From NCBI GenBank assembly GCA_032173965.1, contig CM063310.1, positions 1,737,735-1,801,734 of the forward strand: a DNA stretch of 64,000 bases, in the 5' to 3' direction. The notes beneath the pieces are model-generated. The model saw only the letters and a list, made by a program, of their open reading frames with translations, was not told the DNA's origin and searched no databases. Position 1 is the first letter of the stretch; each line of letters opens with the position of its first letter. Of the stretch, positions 10,701 through 22,110 are shown one piece after another. The stretch is from Sitta carolinensis. Its lineage: Eukaryota; Chordata; Aves; Passeriformes; Sittidae. Made by a program: the position numbers and the translations under genes.

Positions 10701-13369
10701 GTGGTGCCTCCTCAGGACCTCCCCGAGCTCCTCCACCCGCCCGGCCAGCACTGCGGGGACCCTGCAGTCACCAAAGCCCCCCGGCCCCCAGCCCTGGGGT
10801 CCCCAAACCCCCCTGACCCCCACCCTGGGGTCAGCAACCCTCCCCGAGTTCCACCCCTGAGCCTGGGGTCACCAAAGCCCCCTGAACCCCACCCCTGACC
10901 CCTCCAGGGCTGGGGTCCCCTCAATGTCCCCAAACCCCCCTGACCCCATCCCAGTGTCCCCAAACCCCCCCAAACCCCATCCCAGTGTCCCCAAACCCCC
11001 CTGACCCCCATCCCAGTGTCCCCAAACCCCCCTGACCCCCATCCCAGTGTCCCCAAACCCCCCCAAACCCCCATCCCAGTGTCCCCAAACCCCCCTGACC
11101 CCCATCCCAGTGTCCCCAAACCCCCCTGACCCCATCCCAGTGTCCCCAAACCCCCCTGACCCCCATCCCAGTGTCCCCAAACCCCCATCCCAGTGTCCCC
11201 AAACCCCCCTGACCCCCATCCCAGTGTCCCCAACCCCCGGGCACCTTCCCGCACGTCCAGGGCCCGCTGGAACATGAATCTGTAGGGGCAGCTGAGGCTC
11301 CGCTCGGGGCTGCCGAAGGCTCTGACGGCGGCGCCGCCGCGGCCGCGCCACCCCGGGCCCGGCTCGGCACCGAACGAGGACACGACCTCCCCCCGGCCCC
11401 CGCGGGACGAGTATTTCTGGGAGGGGGTGACACTGCGGGGACAGGAGAACAAAACCAGCGTGGTTCAGGGCAGGAGCTGTCCCAGCCGGAAAGCTCCGCG
11501 GATTTTGGGTTCTTCTCCTTTCCTGTTCTGATAAATGGAGCTCAGAGGGGTGAGTTCCCTGATCTGTGAGCAGGGAATCTCAGCAGCGTTTAGTGGTTTG
11601 TGTTGATTAATGAGGCTTTAAAAATAACAAAGCGCAGCTTTAAAGACTTCCTAACTGCAAGAAGTTCAGTGAGGTTTTCACAATTCCCCCCCAAGCTTAC
11701 AGAGTTTCTAAAGTGCCCCATCTCAACTTCCACAACAGTGAAATTTTAAGGGAAAGGAAGGAAGAGAGGAACCAGGAGGCAATTCCTGGAGCTGTGATTT
11801 CTGGAAGCCCCCCAGGAGCCCTGACCCACCTCGGCGAGAAGCTGCCGGGGGAGAAGAGTCCGTGGGGGCTGCGGGACGGCGGCGCCCGCTTGGGCCGGGG
11901 CGTCTCGGGCGTGGGGTGGCCGCGCTTCTGGGAGCCCTGCAGGGAACATCACAGAGCCCAGGCACTTCCAGGAGCGACAGGAGAGCCCCGCGGCCCTGGG
12001 GCGATGCCCACCTTGCACGGCGTGCTGTACGCGTCCAGCAGCTCCTCCTCCTGCTCCTCCTCCTTCAGCCTGGCGCTCGTTAAGGGGCACCAACGCTCCT
12101 GGCTTGGGGCGAAGCCCCCCCAGGACCCCCCAACCCAACAATTCCTCCCCTTCCCAGGCCCCTGCTGGGGATCCGTGCCAGCTCAGGGCCCCCCGTGTCC
12201 TGCCGGAGCCCCCCGGGCGCGGGTGTCGGGATACAGCTCCTGCAGGGAGTGGATGTCGTGGAGGAGCCCCCGGCGCTCGTCCCGCCCGCGCCGGCCGCGG
12301 CTGCCGCGCCTGGCCAGCACCTGGGGAGCATTGCGGGTCAGCTGCGGCCAGGCCCGGCCTTTCCGGGGGGACAGGGGCACTCGGGGACCCCCACCTCGTG
12401 CTCGAAGGCGTCCAGACCCTCGGCGGTGAGCTGGGGTCCAGGTCTTTGCTGGTGACGAAGGCCAGCAGCTCGTTGGCCAAGGCCACCGGGCCCAGCCTGT
12501 AGCTCAGGCACAGCTCCACCACTGCGGGGAGAAGGGGCTCAGGGGGGTCCCAAACCCCGCCGAGACCCCCGCTCAAACCTTCGGGTACCCCCAATCGCCC
12601 CCTCGGTCCTTTGTGTCCCCACAAAACCTGGCAGCTCCCAAAATCCTGGCCCCCACAAGAGCCCCTGTGACCCCCAAACCGAGTCTCCCCCAGCCCCAAA
12701 TAACCTCCAAATAACCCCCTTACAGCTCCCCCGACACCCCCAGCCCCAAATAATCCTCTCACAGCTCCCCTGACACCCCCAGCCCCAAATAACCCCGAAA
12801 TAGCCCCCTTACAGCTCCCTGACACCCCCAGCCCCAAATAATCCCCTTACAGCTCCCCTGACACCCCCAGCCCCAAATAACCCCCGCACAGCTCCCCTAG
12901 CACCCCCAGCCCCAAATAACACCCAAATAACCCCCTTACAGCTCCCCTAGCACCCCCAGTCCCCAAATAACCCCCAAAGGACCCCCGCACAGTTCCCCCG
13001 ACACCCCCAGCCCCCAAAGGACCCCCGCACAGCTCCCCTAGCACCCCCAGCCCCAAATAATCCCCTTACAGCTCCCCTGACACCCCCAGCCCCAAATAAT
13101 CCCCTTACAGCTCCCCTGACACCCCAGCCCCAAATAACCCCCGCACAGCTCCCCCGACACCCCCAGCCCCCAAAGGACCCCCTTACAGCTCCCCCGACAC
13201 CCCCCAAGCCCCCTCCAGCCTCCCCTAGCCCCTCCATCTCCCCCAGGGCCGCGCCCCCCGAGCCCTCACGCTTGTCGGGCACTTGCTCGCCCTGGCAGCG
13301 CAGCTCGAAGAGCCGCAGCTCCCTCAGCACCGCCTCGGCCGTCAGCGGCTCCGCGCCCCGCTCCGCCAT
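4769..13369 (-). CDS. POLA2: DNA polymerase alpha accessory subunit B
   Basis: B subunit of the DNA polymerase alpha-primase complex, which starts replication in the nucleus. Coding exons, 5' to 3': 13270-13369, 12395-12521, 12235-12320, 12012-12069, 11830-11936, 11245-11432, 10662-10750, 9582-9736, 8956-9018, 8835-8877, 8320-8438, 7827-7865, 7643-7716, 7409-7517, 6845-6950, 6680-6738, 6002-6128, 4769-5038. All have GT/AG borders and compatible phases. Family blocks seen include TPSQKYSSRGGRGEVVSSFG, GQIGCDGNGKLN, FGPFLDAKHEQVE, VPSLRDV, LTSTDLLFHMGAEEIS, LPVTPDVLVTPSELRYF and the terminal VVRI. Four single-base losses break the frame (near 12433, 9638, 6906 and 6698). Adding one base at each gives 640 codons, against 598 in human. 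The excess is mainly a Gly-Asp-rich repeat in the last exon. The N-terminus is more divergent than the catalytic-like phosphoesterase region. Confidence 0.95.
4812..4945 (-). repeat. POLA2: In-frame 12-bp minisatellite inside the last POLA2 exon
   Basis: On the minus strand the unit GGGGACAGAACC and variants repeat about eleven times. It encodes Gly-Asp-(Arg/Ser/Lys)-(Thr/Pro/Ser) tetrapeptides between the conserved LLLRR segment and the conserved SPC...VVRI terminus. The 270-bp exon stays open from the acceptor to the stop. Confidence 0.85.
5040..5605. repeat. GGGACAGGGATGGGGGACA minisatellite (POLA2 last intron)
   Basis: Over 20 imperfect GGGACAGGGA-type units interspersed with AAGGAAAGGGGTTAGGGAT. 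It directly abuts the acceptor of the last exon. Confidence 0.85.
5780..5998. repeat. 33-bp minisatellite (POLA2 intron)
   Basis: Six to seven copies of a unit carrying CCCAAAGCCGCTGGCTGTGG followed by GTGATGTGGGTC. It runs up to the donor side of exon 6002-6128. Confidence 0.9.
6175..6665. repeat. 22-bp minisatellite (POLA2 intron)
   Basis: About 20 copies of GGCAGGAGCCCATTCTGGGG with variants. It fills nearly the whole intron between exons 6680-6738 and 6002-6128. Confidence 0.9.
8440..8830. repeat. Purine-rich degenerate repeats (POLA2 intron)
   Basis: Repeated GGGGGATTTGGGGGA-like blocks on the plus strand, with almost no pyrimidine runs. Confidence 0.6.
9040..9562. repeat. GGGAATGGGGGAAAAGGGGCA minisatellite (POLA2 intron)
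   Basis: Composite purine repeat: units near AGGAGAGGGAATTGGGAAAT and GGGGCAGGAATGGGGGAAAA, with a higher-order period near 60-120 bp. Confidence 0.85.
9755..10630. repeat. GGGGGGATTGACCCCGGAAT minisatellite (POLA2 intron)
   Basis: Roughly 40 copies of a 20-22 bp unit alternating ATTGACCCCGGAATGGGG and ATTGACACAGAATGGGG, filling the intron between exons 10662-10750 and 9582-9736. Confidence 0.9.
10915..11235. repeat. 31-bp CCCCAAACCCCCCTGACCCC minisatellite (POLA2 intron)
   Basis: About 11 copies of a unit ending in CATCCCAGTGTC. It begins only a few bases after the donor of exon 11245-11432. Confidence 0.9.
12690..13210. repeat. 39-bp minisatellite (POLA2 first intron)
   Basis: Units combine ACAGCTCCCCTGACACCCCC with AGCCCCAAATAATCCCCTT. 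About 13 imperfect copies. Confidence 0.9.
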
Positions 13370-13469
13370 GGCCGCGCTCAGCCGGGACGGGAGGGCGGGG
13401 CCAGCCCGTACAAGGAGAGGGGGCGTGTCCGGGCCGGGGAAAGGGGCGTGGTTACTGATATTGAGACAG

Positions 13470-13580
13470 AGCGGACCAATGGGAGTGCGATAGGCGGGGG
13501 AAGGGGCGTGTCAAGTGTGCTTTAAGCTCCGCCCACCAGAGTGCGGGGGGGGAAAGGGCGGGAAAATTCGCGCCCTCAGA
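13470..13580. promoter_or_regulatory. POLA2: POLA2 promoter with CCAAT box and E2F-like motif
   Basis: Upstream of the POLA2 start lie a CCAAT box at 13476-13480 and, at 13556-13575, GGGCGGGAAAATTCGCGCCC. The latter holds two overlapping E2F-type cores (GGCGGGAAA and TTCGCGCC). POLA2 is an S-phase gene and E2F control is known for replication genes. Function here is inferred from the motifs. Confidence 0.55.
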
Positions 13581-13599
13581 GAGCTGAGGGGGCGGGGCC

Positions 13600-14020
13600 A
13601 AAGGGCTGGGCGGAACCGGGGCGGAACCGGGCTGAGGGAACGGAACCGGGCTGAGGGAACGGAACCGGGCTGAGGGGAACGGAACCGGTGAGGGAACGGA
13701 ACCGGGGCGGAGGGGAACGGAACGGGGAACCGGGCTGAGGGGGAACCGGCGGAACCGGGGCTGGCGGAACCGGGGCGGAACCGGGCCGGGAGGGGAACGG
13801 AACCGGGCCTGAGGGAAACGGAACCGGGCCTGAGGGAAAACCGGGCCGGGGGCGGAATCGGGCCTGAGGGGGAACGGAACCGGGCCGGAGAGAACCGAAC
13901 CGGGCCTGAGGGAAACCGGGCCGGGGGCAGAACCGGGCCCGGTGGGAACGGAACCGGGGGGGGGAACGAACCGGGCCTGAGGGGGGAACCGGGGCCGGAG
14001 AGAACCGAACCGGGCCCGGG
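13600..14020. repeat. GGAACCGGGCTGAGGGAAC minisatellite
   Basis: About 25 irregular GGAACCGGGCC(T)GAGGGAAC units between the POLA2 promoter and the CAPN1 3' region. Nothing gene-like is seen in this gap. Confidence 0.85.
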
Positions 14021-14349
14021 GGCCACACCTGCCCCGGGGGCCCTGCCCAGGCCCGGGGTCCCCTCCCTGCCCGGCCCCTCATCCCCCCCGGGTCACGGCT
14101 GCCTCGTCCCGCACCCCTGCCCTGGAGACACCCATGGCTTTTCAGTCACAACCACCAAAACATCCCCAGAAATACATAAATACATAAATACAACTCCACA
14201 TCTGTGATCTGTAACACCAAGACCTAAACCCGTTGTTTTGTAGCACCTCGAGATCCCCTCACCCCCCACCTTGAGGAGGAGAAAGAACTACAAGAAAAAG
14301 GAGTTTCCACTTAAATAACATTTTTTTTTTCTTTGGCTTTTATCTCATT

Positions 14350-14355
14350 TTTAAT
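14350..14355 (-). terminator. CAPN1: Weak candidate CAPN1 poly(A) signal (ATTAAA)
   Basis: A minus-strand ATTAAA about 270 bp past the CAPN1 stop. No AATAAA was noticed nearer, so the true cleavage site is uncertain. Confidence 0.3.
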
Positions 14356-14620
14356 TTACACAATAAAAAACCACCCGGGGGCAGCAGTTCCCTGAAGCAA
14401 AGGGCGACGGCTGGGGCTCCGTCAGCACAAGAGGCACCAAAATCGGGAGGATTTGCCCCAAAAGGGACAAGCAGAGGCGGGGGGACGGGGGGGCTTTGGC
14501 AAAGCTGGGGGGGGTCCCGTGTGACCCCCACCCCACCCCCCATCCAGCCTTTTTTGCTGAAAAAAGCAAAAAAAAGGGGAAAACCGGCGGAGGGTGGTGG
14601 AAGGCACTTGGAGGGTCCGG

Positions 14621-17600
14621 TCAGGCGAACATGGTGAGCTGGAGCCACTGGGGACGAGGAGGAGGAGGAGGGTGAGGGAGGAAGGGGAGGAGGAGAGGGT
14701 GGAGAAGGTGTGGGAAAAGAGAAGGAGGCAGAGGAAGAGGAGAAGGAGGAAGGCCCCGAGCTCCCCCACCCATACCTGCAGCAGGTCGAAGGTGACGACG
14801 CCGTCCTGGTCCACGTCCATGGCTTGGAAAAACCCTGAGGGGAGGGAAAGGAATTGGGGCAAAGGTTCTGTTTGAGGGAAAAGGGTGGCCGGGATGGGCG
14901 GGAAGATTGGGGTGGGAGGGACCCTCTGGGATGGTCCAGGACCCTCTGGGATTGTCTGGGACCCTCTGGGATTGTCCGGGACCCTCTGGGATTGTCTGGG
15001 ACCCCCAGGGCTGGGCGCTCACGGAACATGGTCTCGAGGCGCACGAGGCAGCAGACGAAGTTGTCGAAGTCCAGGGCCAGGTCGGGCTCGGCGTAGCGGG
15101 TGATAAGCAGCTCGTGCAGCCGCTTGTTCAGCCGGTACCCTGGGACAGGGGACACCCCGGGGGTCACCCGGGGGTCCCCGGGCAGGGGAGGGGGCCCGGG
15201 GGGTGCCGGGGGTCACCTGCAGCCTCCAGCGCCAGGCGCAGCTCGTAGGCGCTGATGGAGCCCGACTTGTCCAGGTCGAACTTGCGGAAGATGCTCTGGC
15301 AGGAACAGACCCCGAGAGAACGGGGTCACTCGTGAGGGGAGACCCCCAGAACACCCCAAAAATGGGGCATCGCCCATGAGAGAGACCCCAAAATCCCCCC
15401 GTGGAACAAAAAACCCCCCAAAAAAGCTGGGAGAGCCCCCAGCCCCACCAGGTAGTTGCGGATCCGGTTCCAGAGGATGTTGAACTCCACCAGTCCCAGT
15501 TTCCCGTTCCCGTCTTTCTGGGGGAGAGGGGTTAAGGAAAGGGGGGATCCAGGGGTATCCCCAGAGCCCCCCCAGCCCCCTGCCAGAGGATACGTCCATC
15601 AGGTTGACCATGCTCCGGCAGGACTCGGTGCTGAAGCCCTTGGTCCGCAGATCCTTGTCTGCAATTGGGATCCGGGGCGTTAACGAGGGGCTGGGGCATT
15701 AACGAGGGGTTCAGGGTTAATTGGGCCCGGCTCACGTTTGGCGATGATGCGGTTGAGGATGGTCTGGAGCTCGGTGACGCTGATCTCCAGGTCCTGGCGA
15801 GGGGACACGGGGTGGGCGTGGGGTCACGGCCCAGCAGTGACAGCATCGGCAACCAGCGATGTCAACCGATGACATCGTAACAAATGACATCAGAGCCAAA
15901 CAACGACATCATCATCAGCAATTGGCAAAATTAACAACCAGTGATGTCACCACCAACCACCTCCATCCCTGTCACCACCGCCCTTACCGGCCCTGCCAGC
16001 TGCCTGAAGAGCTGCTTGAAGTTCTCATCGATCTCGCCCTCCGACAGCACTTTCTGGGGGGGGGAACAGCGGCCGTTTTGGTCCCTGTGCCCTCCCCGGC
16101 CCCCCAGCCCCCCGGGCCCGGCTGACCTCGTCCGGCAGCGTGGCCTGCACCTCGTCGTCCATCTCCCTGCGGGCAGAGCAGAGCGGGTGAGCGCAGGCAC
16201 GGCGCGCGGGCGGCGCGGGCGAGGCGAGGCTTACTCGGTGCCGGCTCTCTTCTCCGAGAAGACGCGGAGCACGAAGTCGCCCTCGCGGTTGGGCTCGAAG
16301 GTGGAGGGCACCACGATGTACTCGCCGGGCGGCAGGCGGAAGCGCGTGCTCACCTCGCGCAGGTTGATGAACTGCTCGGAGCGCGCGCGCGACGCGTTGG
16401 CCAGGAAGAACTCGCGCTTCAGGTGCACGGCCGGCTGCCCCACGTACTGCCCCAGGAGGTGGGGAAACGCTGCAGCAGGGGCCCGGGAACACCCCCGGGG
16501 TGTCCGGCCCCGAGCGGCGCCAGGACGGCGCCGGCAGCGTGTGGTACCCACCTCGGGAGGGACCTGTGGGGACACGGGATACCGGGTGAGCCTGGCTGGT
16601 GACAGGAGGAGACCCCAGCTGAAGGCAGCGCGCCCCAGCCAGAGCTGGCTGACCCCAGGCTGTCCCAGTACCTCGTAGACAGCAAAGCCGATGGTCTCCA
16701 TGTCCTTGCCGTAGCGGCGCTCGCGGCGCCGGTGCTTCTGCATCAGCGCCAGCACGAAGCTGCAGCCGGGCTCGCGCCCGCCGTCCTCGTCCCGCTCATC
16801 ATCCACCTCCTCCAGCTGGATCTTGAACTGGGGGTTGATCCAGAACGTGGCTGGAAGGGCGAGGGGGCTCAGCAGGGGCCAGGCCCGGCGGGCCCGGGGC
16901 CGGCCCGGCGCGTACCGGGGTAGTTGCGGCAGCCGCCGGCGGTGCTGCCGCGGCGCCACGTGCCGTCGTAGAGCCGCGTGTTCCACGCGCGGAACTTGCG
17001 GGACTGCAGCGCGTCCGGCGTGAGGTTGCAGATCTCCAGGCGGGTGAATTCCCGCAGGAAATCCCGGAAGGACATCCTGCAGGAAGAGTCTTCCATCATT
17101 TCCAGGCATGGAACGGCCGGGAAAAGGGGGTTCGGTTGAACGTTTCCTACCAGAATTCCCCGTCCTCCATCCTGACCATGAGCTGCTGGCGCAGCGCCGG
17201 CTCCACCGCGTGCCACTCGGCCGAGCTGCGGGGACAGCAGGGTCAGCGGGGCCCGGGGTCATTGCTGCTAACGAGCCACCCCCTAACGAAGCTCACCCGT
17301 CGCTCCAGGCGCCCGTCCACTCCACCTCTCCCCAGGGATTGCGCATCCGGATCAGCTCCAGGGCCTGCCCGCGGTACTGGATCTGCGGCCAGCGCCGTCA
17401 GGGCTGTGCCACCCAAAATCCCCCGATTTCCCCCCAGTGCATGCCGGCCCTCACCTGCCTGGCGCCAGTCACCGAGTAGGCGTGGCCCTTCACCAGCTTC
17501 TTGAAGGTGACCGCCTCCATGTCGAAGGCGCTGGTGATCTGCGAGGAGGAGCCGCGGTGTTACCGTTACCGAGGCGGCCGGCCCGACCCTGCAGCCCCTC

Positions 17601-19861
17601 CCCAGCCCCTGGGGCGCTCACACGTCGATGGAGCAGCCGAGCAGGGAGCCGCGCTCCAGCGCCTTCAGGATGATCTGGTACAGGTCGGCCGGGGGCCGCC
17701 GCAGGTCGAACCACTCGGTGACGCCGCCCGTGAAGTCCTCGAAGCCCTCGGAGGTGCTGCCCCCCGAGAGGGCCTCGTAGCACCCATTCACCCTGTGGGT
17801 AACCCAGCGCTGGTTTTGGGGGGTTCTGGCCCAAAAGGGGCGTGGGGAGCGGGCAGGGGCCATACTTGGCGTAGGCCTTTTCCAGCAGTGCGCTCCAGAA
17901 CTCGGAGCCCTCGGCCGAGTGCACGAAGAGCAGCTTGCCGTCCTTGGTGGGCAGGAAATCGTCCACCACCACGTCCAGCCACTCGCCGAACTGCCAGATC
18001 TGGGAGTGAGGAGGAACGACCCCAGGGTTTGTCCAGGGAAGGAGATTTTGGGGGGAACATGCCTGGTTTGGGGTCCCACGGGGCAGTGGGGAAGGGGAGT
18101 TGCCACAATGCGATGGGGACATGAGGAACTGGGATGGGAAGTGGCCAAAAATAGTGGGGGGATCCTCCCAAAACTGGGGGTGTGACCAAAATGGTGAAGG
18201 GAATATTTTAAAACCCCCAAATTGCAGAGTGGAGCCCCAAAATTGTGGAGGAGCCCCTCAAAATGACAAAAGGAGGCCTTGAGTGATGGTGGGAGCCCCA
18301 AAACGTTGGGATGTGAACCCCAAAGGGCAGAGGGGAGCCCCAAGGCCTGGGGGCTGACCTGGAAGTGGAAGATGCCAGCATAGCCCTGCTGGAAGCTCTG
18401 CCCGTGCGGCACCACGCGGTGCAGGAGGGTCTCGTTGAGCGTCAGTGAGGCGATGGCTGCCAGCAGCCAGCAGTCACCTGGGAGGGGCCAAACCCAGAAA
18501 ATTCCTGGCAAAAGCACCCCCAGACCCCCCCAGACCCAGGGCAGAGGCCGAGGCCGCTCACCCAGCGCTCCCTGGCAGATGTCGGTGCGCGTGGCTCCGT
18601 CCACGATGAACTGCGGGCGTGAGCACAGCTCCTGTGGAGACCCCGAGGTTCATTTGGGACGTGCACACTCCCAGGGGCTCTGCCCAGACCCCAAGGTTCG
18701 GGATGCTCCCACTCCCGGGGCTCAGCCCAGACCCCAGTGCTCATTCGGGATGGGCAGGCTCAGCCCAGCCCCGATGTTCGGGATGCTCCCGGGGACTCAG
18801 CCCAGACCCCAATGCTCATTCGGGATGCTCCCACTCCCAGGGGCTCAGCCCAGACCCCGATGTTCGGGATGCTCCCACTCTCCCACTCCCAGGGGCTCAG
18901 CACAGACCCCAGTGCTCATTCGGGATGCTCCCACTCCCAGGGGCTCAGCACAGACCCCAGTGCTCATTCGGGATGCTCCCACTCCCAGGGGCTCAGCACA
19001 GACCCCGATGTTCGGGATGTTCCCACTCCCAGGGGCTCAGCCCAGACCCCGATGCTCATTCGGGATGCTCCCACTCCCAGGGGCTCAGCACAGACCCCAG
19101 TGCTCATTCGGGATGCTCCCACTCCCGGGGGCTCTGCCCAGCCCCGATGTTCGGGATGCTCCTGGGGACTCAGCCCAGATCCTGATACTCATTCGGGATG
19201 CTCCCACTCCCAGGGGCTCTGCCCAGCCCCCGATGCTCATTCGGGATGCTCCCACTCCCAGGGGCTCTGCCCAGCCCCCGATGTTCGGGATGCTCCTGGG
19301 GACTCAGCCCAGACCCCAATACTCATTCGGGATGCTCCTGGGGGCTCAGCCCAGACCCCGATACTCATTCGGGATGCTCCTGGGGACTCAGCCCAGACCC
19401 CGATGTTCGGGATGCTCCTGGGGGCTCAGCCCAGACCCCGATACTCATTCGGGATGCTCCTGGGGACTCAGCCCAGACCCCGATGTTCGGGATGCTCCTG
19501 GGGGCTCAGCCCAGACCCCGATGCTCATTCGGGATGCTCCCACTCCCGGGGGCTCAGCCCAGCCCCCGCCGTTCGCTCCCGGTGCCGATCTCACCGTGGG
19601 CCGCTTCCACTGCACGCCGCGGGTCTTGGCGGAGCCGGGGCCGAGCTCTCGGAAGCCGAGGGCGGCGGCGGCCGGGGGGAAGGCGGGGTCTCGGAACAGG
19701 GTCCCGGAGCGGCGGCACTCCTGCGCCAGCTGCTCGAAGTCCTGGCCCAGGTAGCGCACGGCGTTGTCGTGCCGGCCCAGCCCCAGCGCCTTGGCGCGCT
19801 GCCGCCGCACCTGCGCCGAGACCCCCGTGCAGAACACGGGCACCACCGGGGGCTCTGCCAT
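14621..19861 (-). CDS. CAPN1: Calpain-1 catalytic subunit
   Basis: Calcium-dependent cytosolic cysteine protease. Coding exons, 5' to 3': 19595-19861, 18562-18631, 18359-18477, 17866-17999, 17624-17792, 17455-17538, 17297-17382, 17151-17225, 16916-17076, 16672-16850, 16552-16563, 16235-16446, 16127-16166, 15988-16053, 15736-15793, 15594-15658, 15449-15517, 15217-15295, 15023-15139, 14776-14834, 14621-14647. They sum to 715 codons plus stop, matching the family, with no frame break. The catalytic Cys lies in [12 protein letters not shown], the His in [10 protein letters not shown] and the Asn in RNPWGEVEW. The C2-like domain ([20 protein letters not shown]) and five EF-hands follow ([29 protein letters not shown]). 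The ATG directly follows an acceptor, implying an untranslated first exon. Calpain-1 is preferred over calpain-2 because POLA2 and SYVN1 flank it. Confidence 0.95.
16552..16563 (-). other. CAPN1: 12-nt CAPN1 microexon (VPPE)
   Basis: A 12-base exon encoding Val-Pro-Pro-Glu, flanked by CCCCACAG and GTGGGTACC. It restores continuity between ...YE and [10 protein letters not shown]. The equivalent residues VPPE are present in human calpain-1. Confidence 0.85.
18650..19560. repeat. Minisatellite filling CAPN1 first coding intron
   Basis: Over 20 copies of a 35-48 bp unit combining GGCTCAGCCCAGACCCC, GATGTTCGGGATGCTCC or GCTCATTCGGGATGCTCC, and CACTCCCAGGGG. Two unit lengths alternate, suggesting higher-order expansion. 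Confidence 0.9.
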
Positions 19862-19889
19862 CTGCGGGAGCGGCAGGGGAGCTGGGATG

Positions 19890-20135
19890 GGGGCTGCGGG
19901 GGGCGCGGGGGCTTTGGGGGGGACTGGGGGGACAGGGGGCTTGGGGGTAGTTTGGGGTTTTGGGGGGAGATGGGGCTTTGGAGGGATTTGGGGCTTTAGG
20001 GGGAATTTGGGGTTTTAGGGAGCGACTGGGGGTTTGGAGGGATTTGGGGCTTTAGGGGGAATTTGGGGCTTTAGGGGGGACTGGGGCTTTGGAGGGATTT
20101 GGGCTTTAGGGGGAATTTGGGTTTTAGGGGGATTG
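19890..20135. repeat. GGGATTTGGGGCTTTAGGGG minisatellite
   Basis: About 12 units of GGGGCTTTGGAGGGATTTG type in the intron upstream of the CAPN1 start codon. Confidence 0.8.
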
Positions 20136-21213
20136 GGGGTTAACAGGGAAAGGCGCTCAGGATTCGGGGAGCAGAGGGTGTGAGGCTCGTGTTCTGCACA
20201 GGGATTGGGGGTCTGGGGGGAAATAGGGGATTTCCTATTGACTGCCCGTGTCAGGTTGGAGGAAATTGAGAATTCCGGGTCAGGGAAGCTCACACAGGTC
20301 CCAAACCTTGGGGTTTCACCTCGAAATGGCCCCGTCAGAGTAAAATCCTGACAATTCCGACACGGGGCAGCCCCGAGGCCGAGGAAACGAGGGGAAACTG
20401 CCCCAGGCTGGGAGGGGAAACCGCCCCGAACTGGTCGCGCAGGTCGAGGTGGGGCTGCGGGCGCGGTGCAGCCCCGGGTCCGAGCCCGAGGGCCTTCCTC
20501 AAGCCCTGGGGAGGCTCATTAAGCATTGGGGTGGTTAATTAAGCACCAGGCACGTTAATTAAACGCTAATCAGAGCCACCAAGGAGTAACAGAGCCGTGA
20601 CAGCGGTGGGGCAGCGAAGCCCCCCCAGCCAAGCACGGGGGGTTCCCGTCACCCCAAAGCCCAGCACAGCCCTCGGGGGTCAGGGACACCCCAAACTCGG
20701 GGATCCTGCCCCAAAAACGCACAAATTAACCCCAAAATGGGGGTGAGGGGAGTCCAACCCACCCTCCCCCTGAGGGTCCCCCCTCCCCACGCACGTTTTT
20801 TTTGGGGGATGGACAGAAATCGCCTCCTTTCACCCCGTGCTGGGTGCCTGCAGCCCCGGCAGGTGCCGTGGGGCCAGGGCCGGGCCCGGCTGCTCCTCAG
20901 CTGCCACTTCTGCCGGGGAGGAAACACGGGCAAAGAATGAAACCGCCGCTGCAAGCCACTAAAATTCCAGCAAAGCCACCGCCAAGCCCCAGCGCCCTTC
21001 CCCGAGGCAGCTCCAAGCCCCCCAAAATCCCCTTTGTTGGCCAAACCGCGGCTCGGGGGTCGGGCAGGGCCGGGCCCCGCGGGGGGCTTTGCCCCATTCC
21101 CGGGATCCTGCCCCGCTCCCGGGCGGTGGAAGCGCGGCGGGCCCCCGCTCCCGGGGCAGCGCTCCCGCCGTGTCACCGGCCGGCCCCGCCGCCCTCCCGG
21201 GCCCGCTCCGTAC

Positions 21214-21330
21214 CTCTGCCGGGCTCGCCGCCTTTGGGGGGACACAGGGCCAGGGCGGATCGCTCACCCCAAACTTCCTCGAGCAGGAAGGCGAGGCCGC
21301 CCCCGCCCCCCCCCGAGACTCCTCCCTGCG
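21214..21330 (-). other. CAPN1: Probable untranslated first exon and promoter of CAPN1
   Basis: A CpG-rich stretch has a good minus-strand donor at 21214/21213 (GGCAGAG|GTACGG). The CAPN1 ATG at 19861 directly follows an acceptor (CTCCCGCAG), so an upstream non-coding exon is required; this is the best candidate. The upstream exon limit is a guess. Confidence 0.5.
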
Positions 21331-21354
21331 CCGCTCCCGCCCCGCAGGGAGGGG

Positions 21355-22110
21355 GGAATTTGGGGGGACACGGGAGGGTTGGGGGGGCACGGGGGGGGTA
21401 TTTGGGGGGACACGGGGGTGGCGGGGGTTTGGGGGGACGGGGGTTGGTGGGTTTGGGGGACACGGGGAGGTTCTGGGGAAATTTGGGGGGACAAGGGCGG
21501 GTTTGGGCGGGTTGGGGGGACAGCGGGAGGGGTCTGGGGTGGTTTGGGGGGGACACGGGGAGGGGTGGGGGATTTGGGGGGACACGGGGAGGGGTCTAGA
21601 GGGGTTGGGGGGCACGGGGAGAGTTGGTGGGGTTTGGAGGGACACGGGGGGTTTGGGGGGGGTTGGGGGGGACACGGGGAGGGGTGGGGGGGTGTGGGGG
21701 GAACGGGGGGTTTGGGGGGACACGGGGAGGTGTTGGGGGGACTTTGGGGGGACACGGGCGGTTTGGGGGGGCACGCGGAGAGTTGGTGGGGTTTGGAGGG
21801 ACACGAGGAGGATCTAGGGGGATTTGGGGGACACGGGCGGGTTTGGGGGGACACGGGGAGGGGTTGGGGAAACACGAGGGGGGTCTGGGGGGTTTGGGGG
21901 GACACGGGGAGGGTCTGGGGGGAATTTGAAGGGACACAGGCGGGTTTGGGGGGACATGGGCGGGTTGGGGAGGTTTTGGGGGACACGGGGAGCGTTTTGG
22001 GGCGGATTTGGGGGGACACGGGGAAGTTTGGGGGAGTGGGGGGGACACGGGGCGGGTTTAACAAGGTTTGTGGGGGCTCGAGGCGTTTTGGGGGCGTTGG
22101 GGGCGGATTT
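21355..22110. repeat. GGGGGGACACGGGGAGGGTT minisatellite
   Basis: Over 25 copies of 25-30 bp G-rich units (TTTGGGGGGACACGGG core) upstream of CAPN1. Runs of six or seven G predict G-quadruplex potential. Confidence 0.9.

Noticed and set aside
8831..10823. Minus-strand open frames of 560 and 617 codons (PPFCVNPPIPGSI repeats)
   Set aside because: POLA2 exons joined through intron repeats; only the segments listed as exons are conserved.
17861..17870. Apparent missing G at the CAPN1 donor after AYAK
   Set aside because: Exon 17866-17999 ends in AA, and the next exon supplies the G (AA|GGTGAAT), so the junction is intact.
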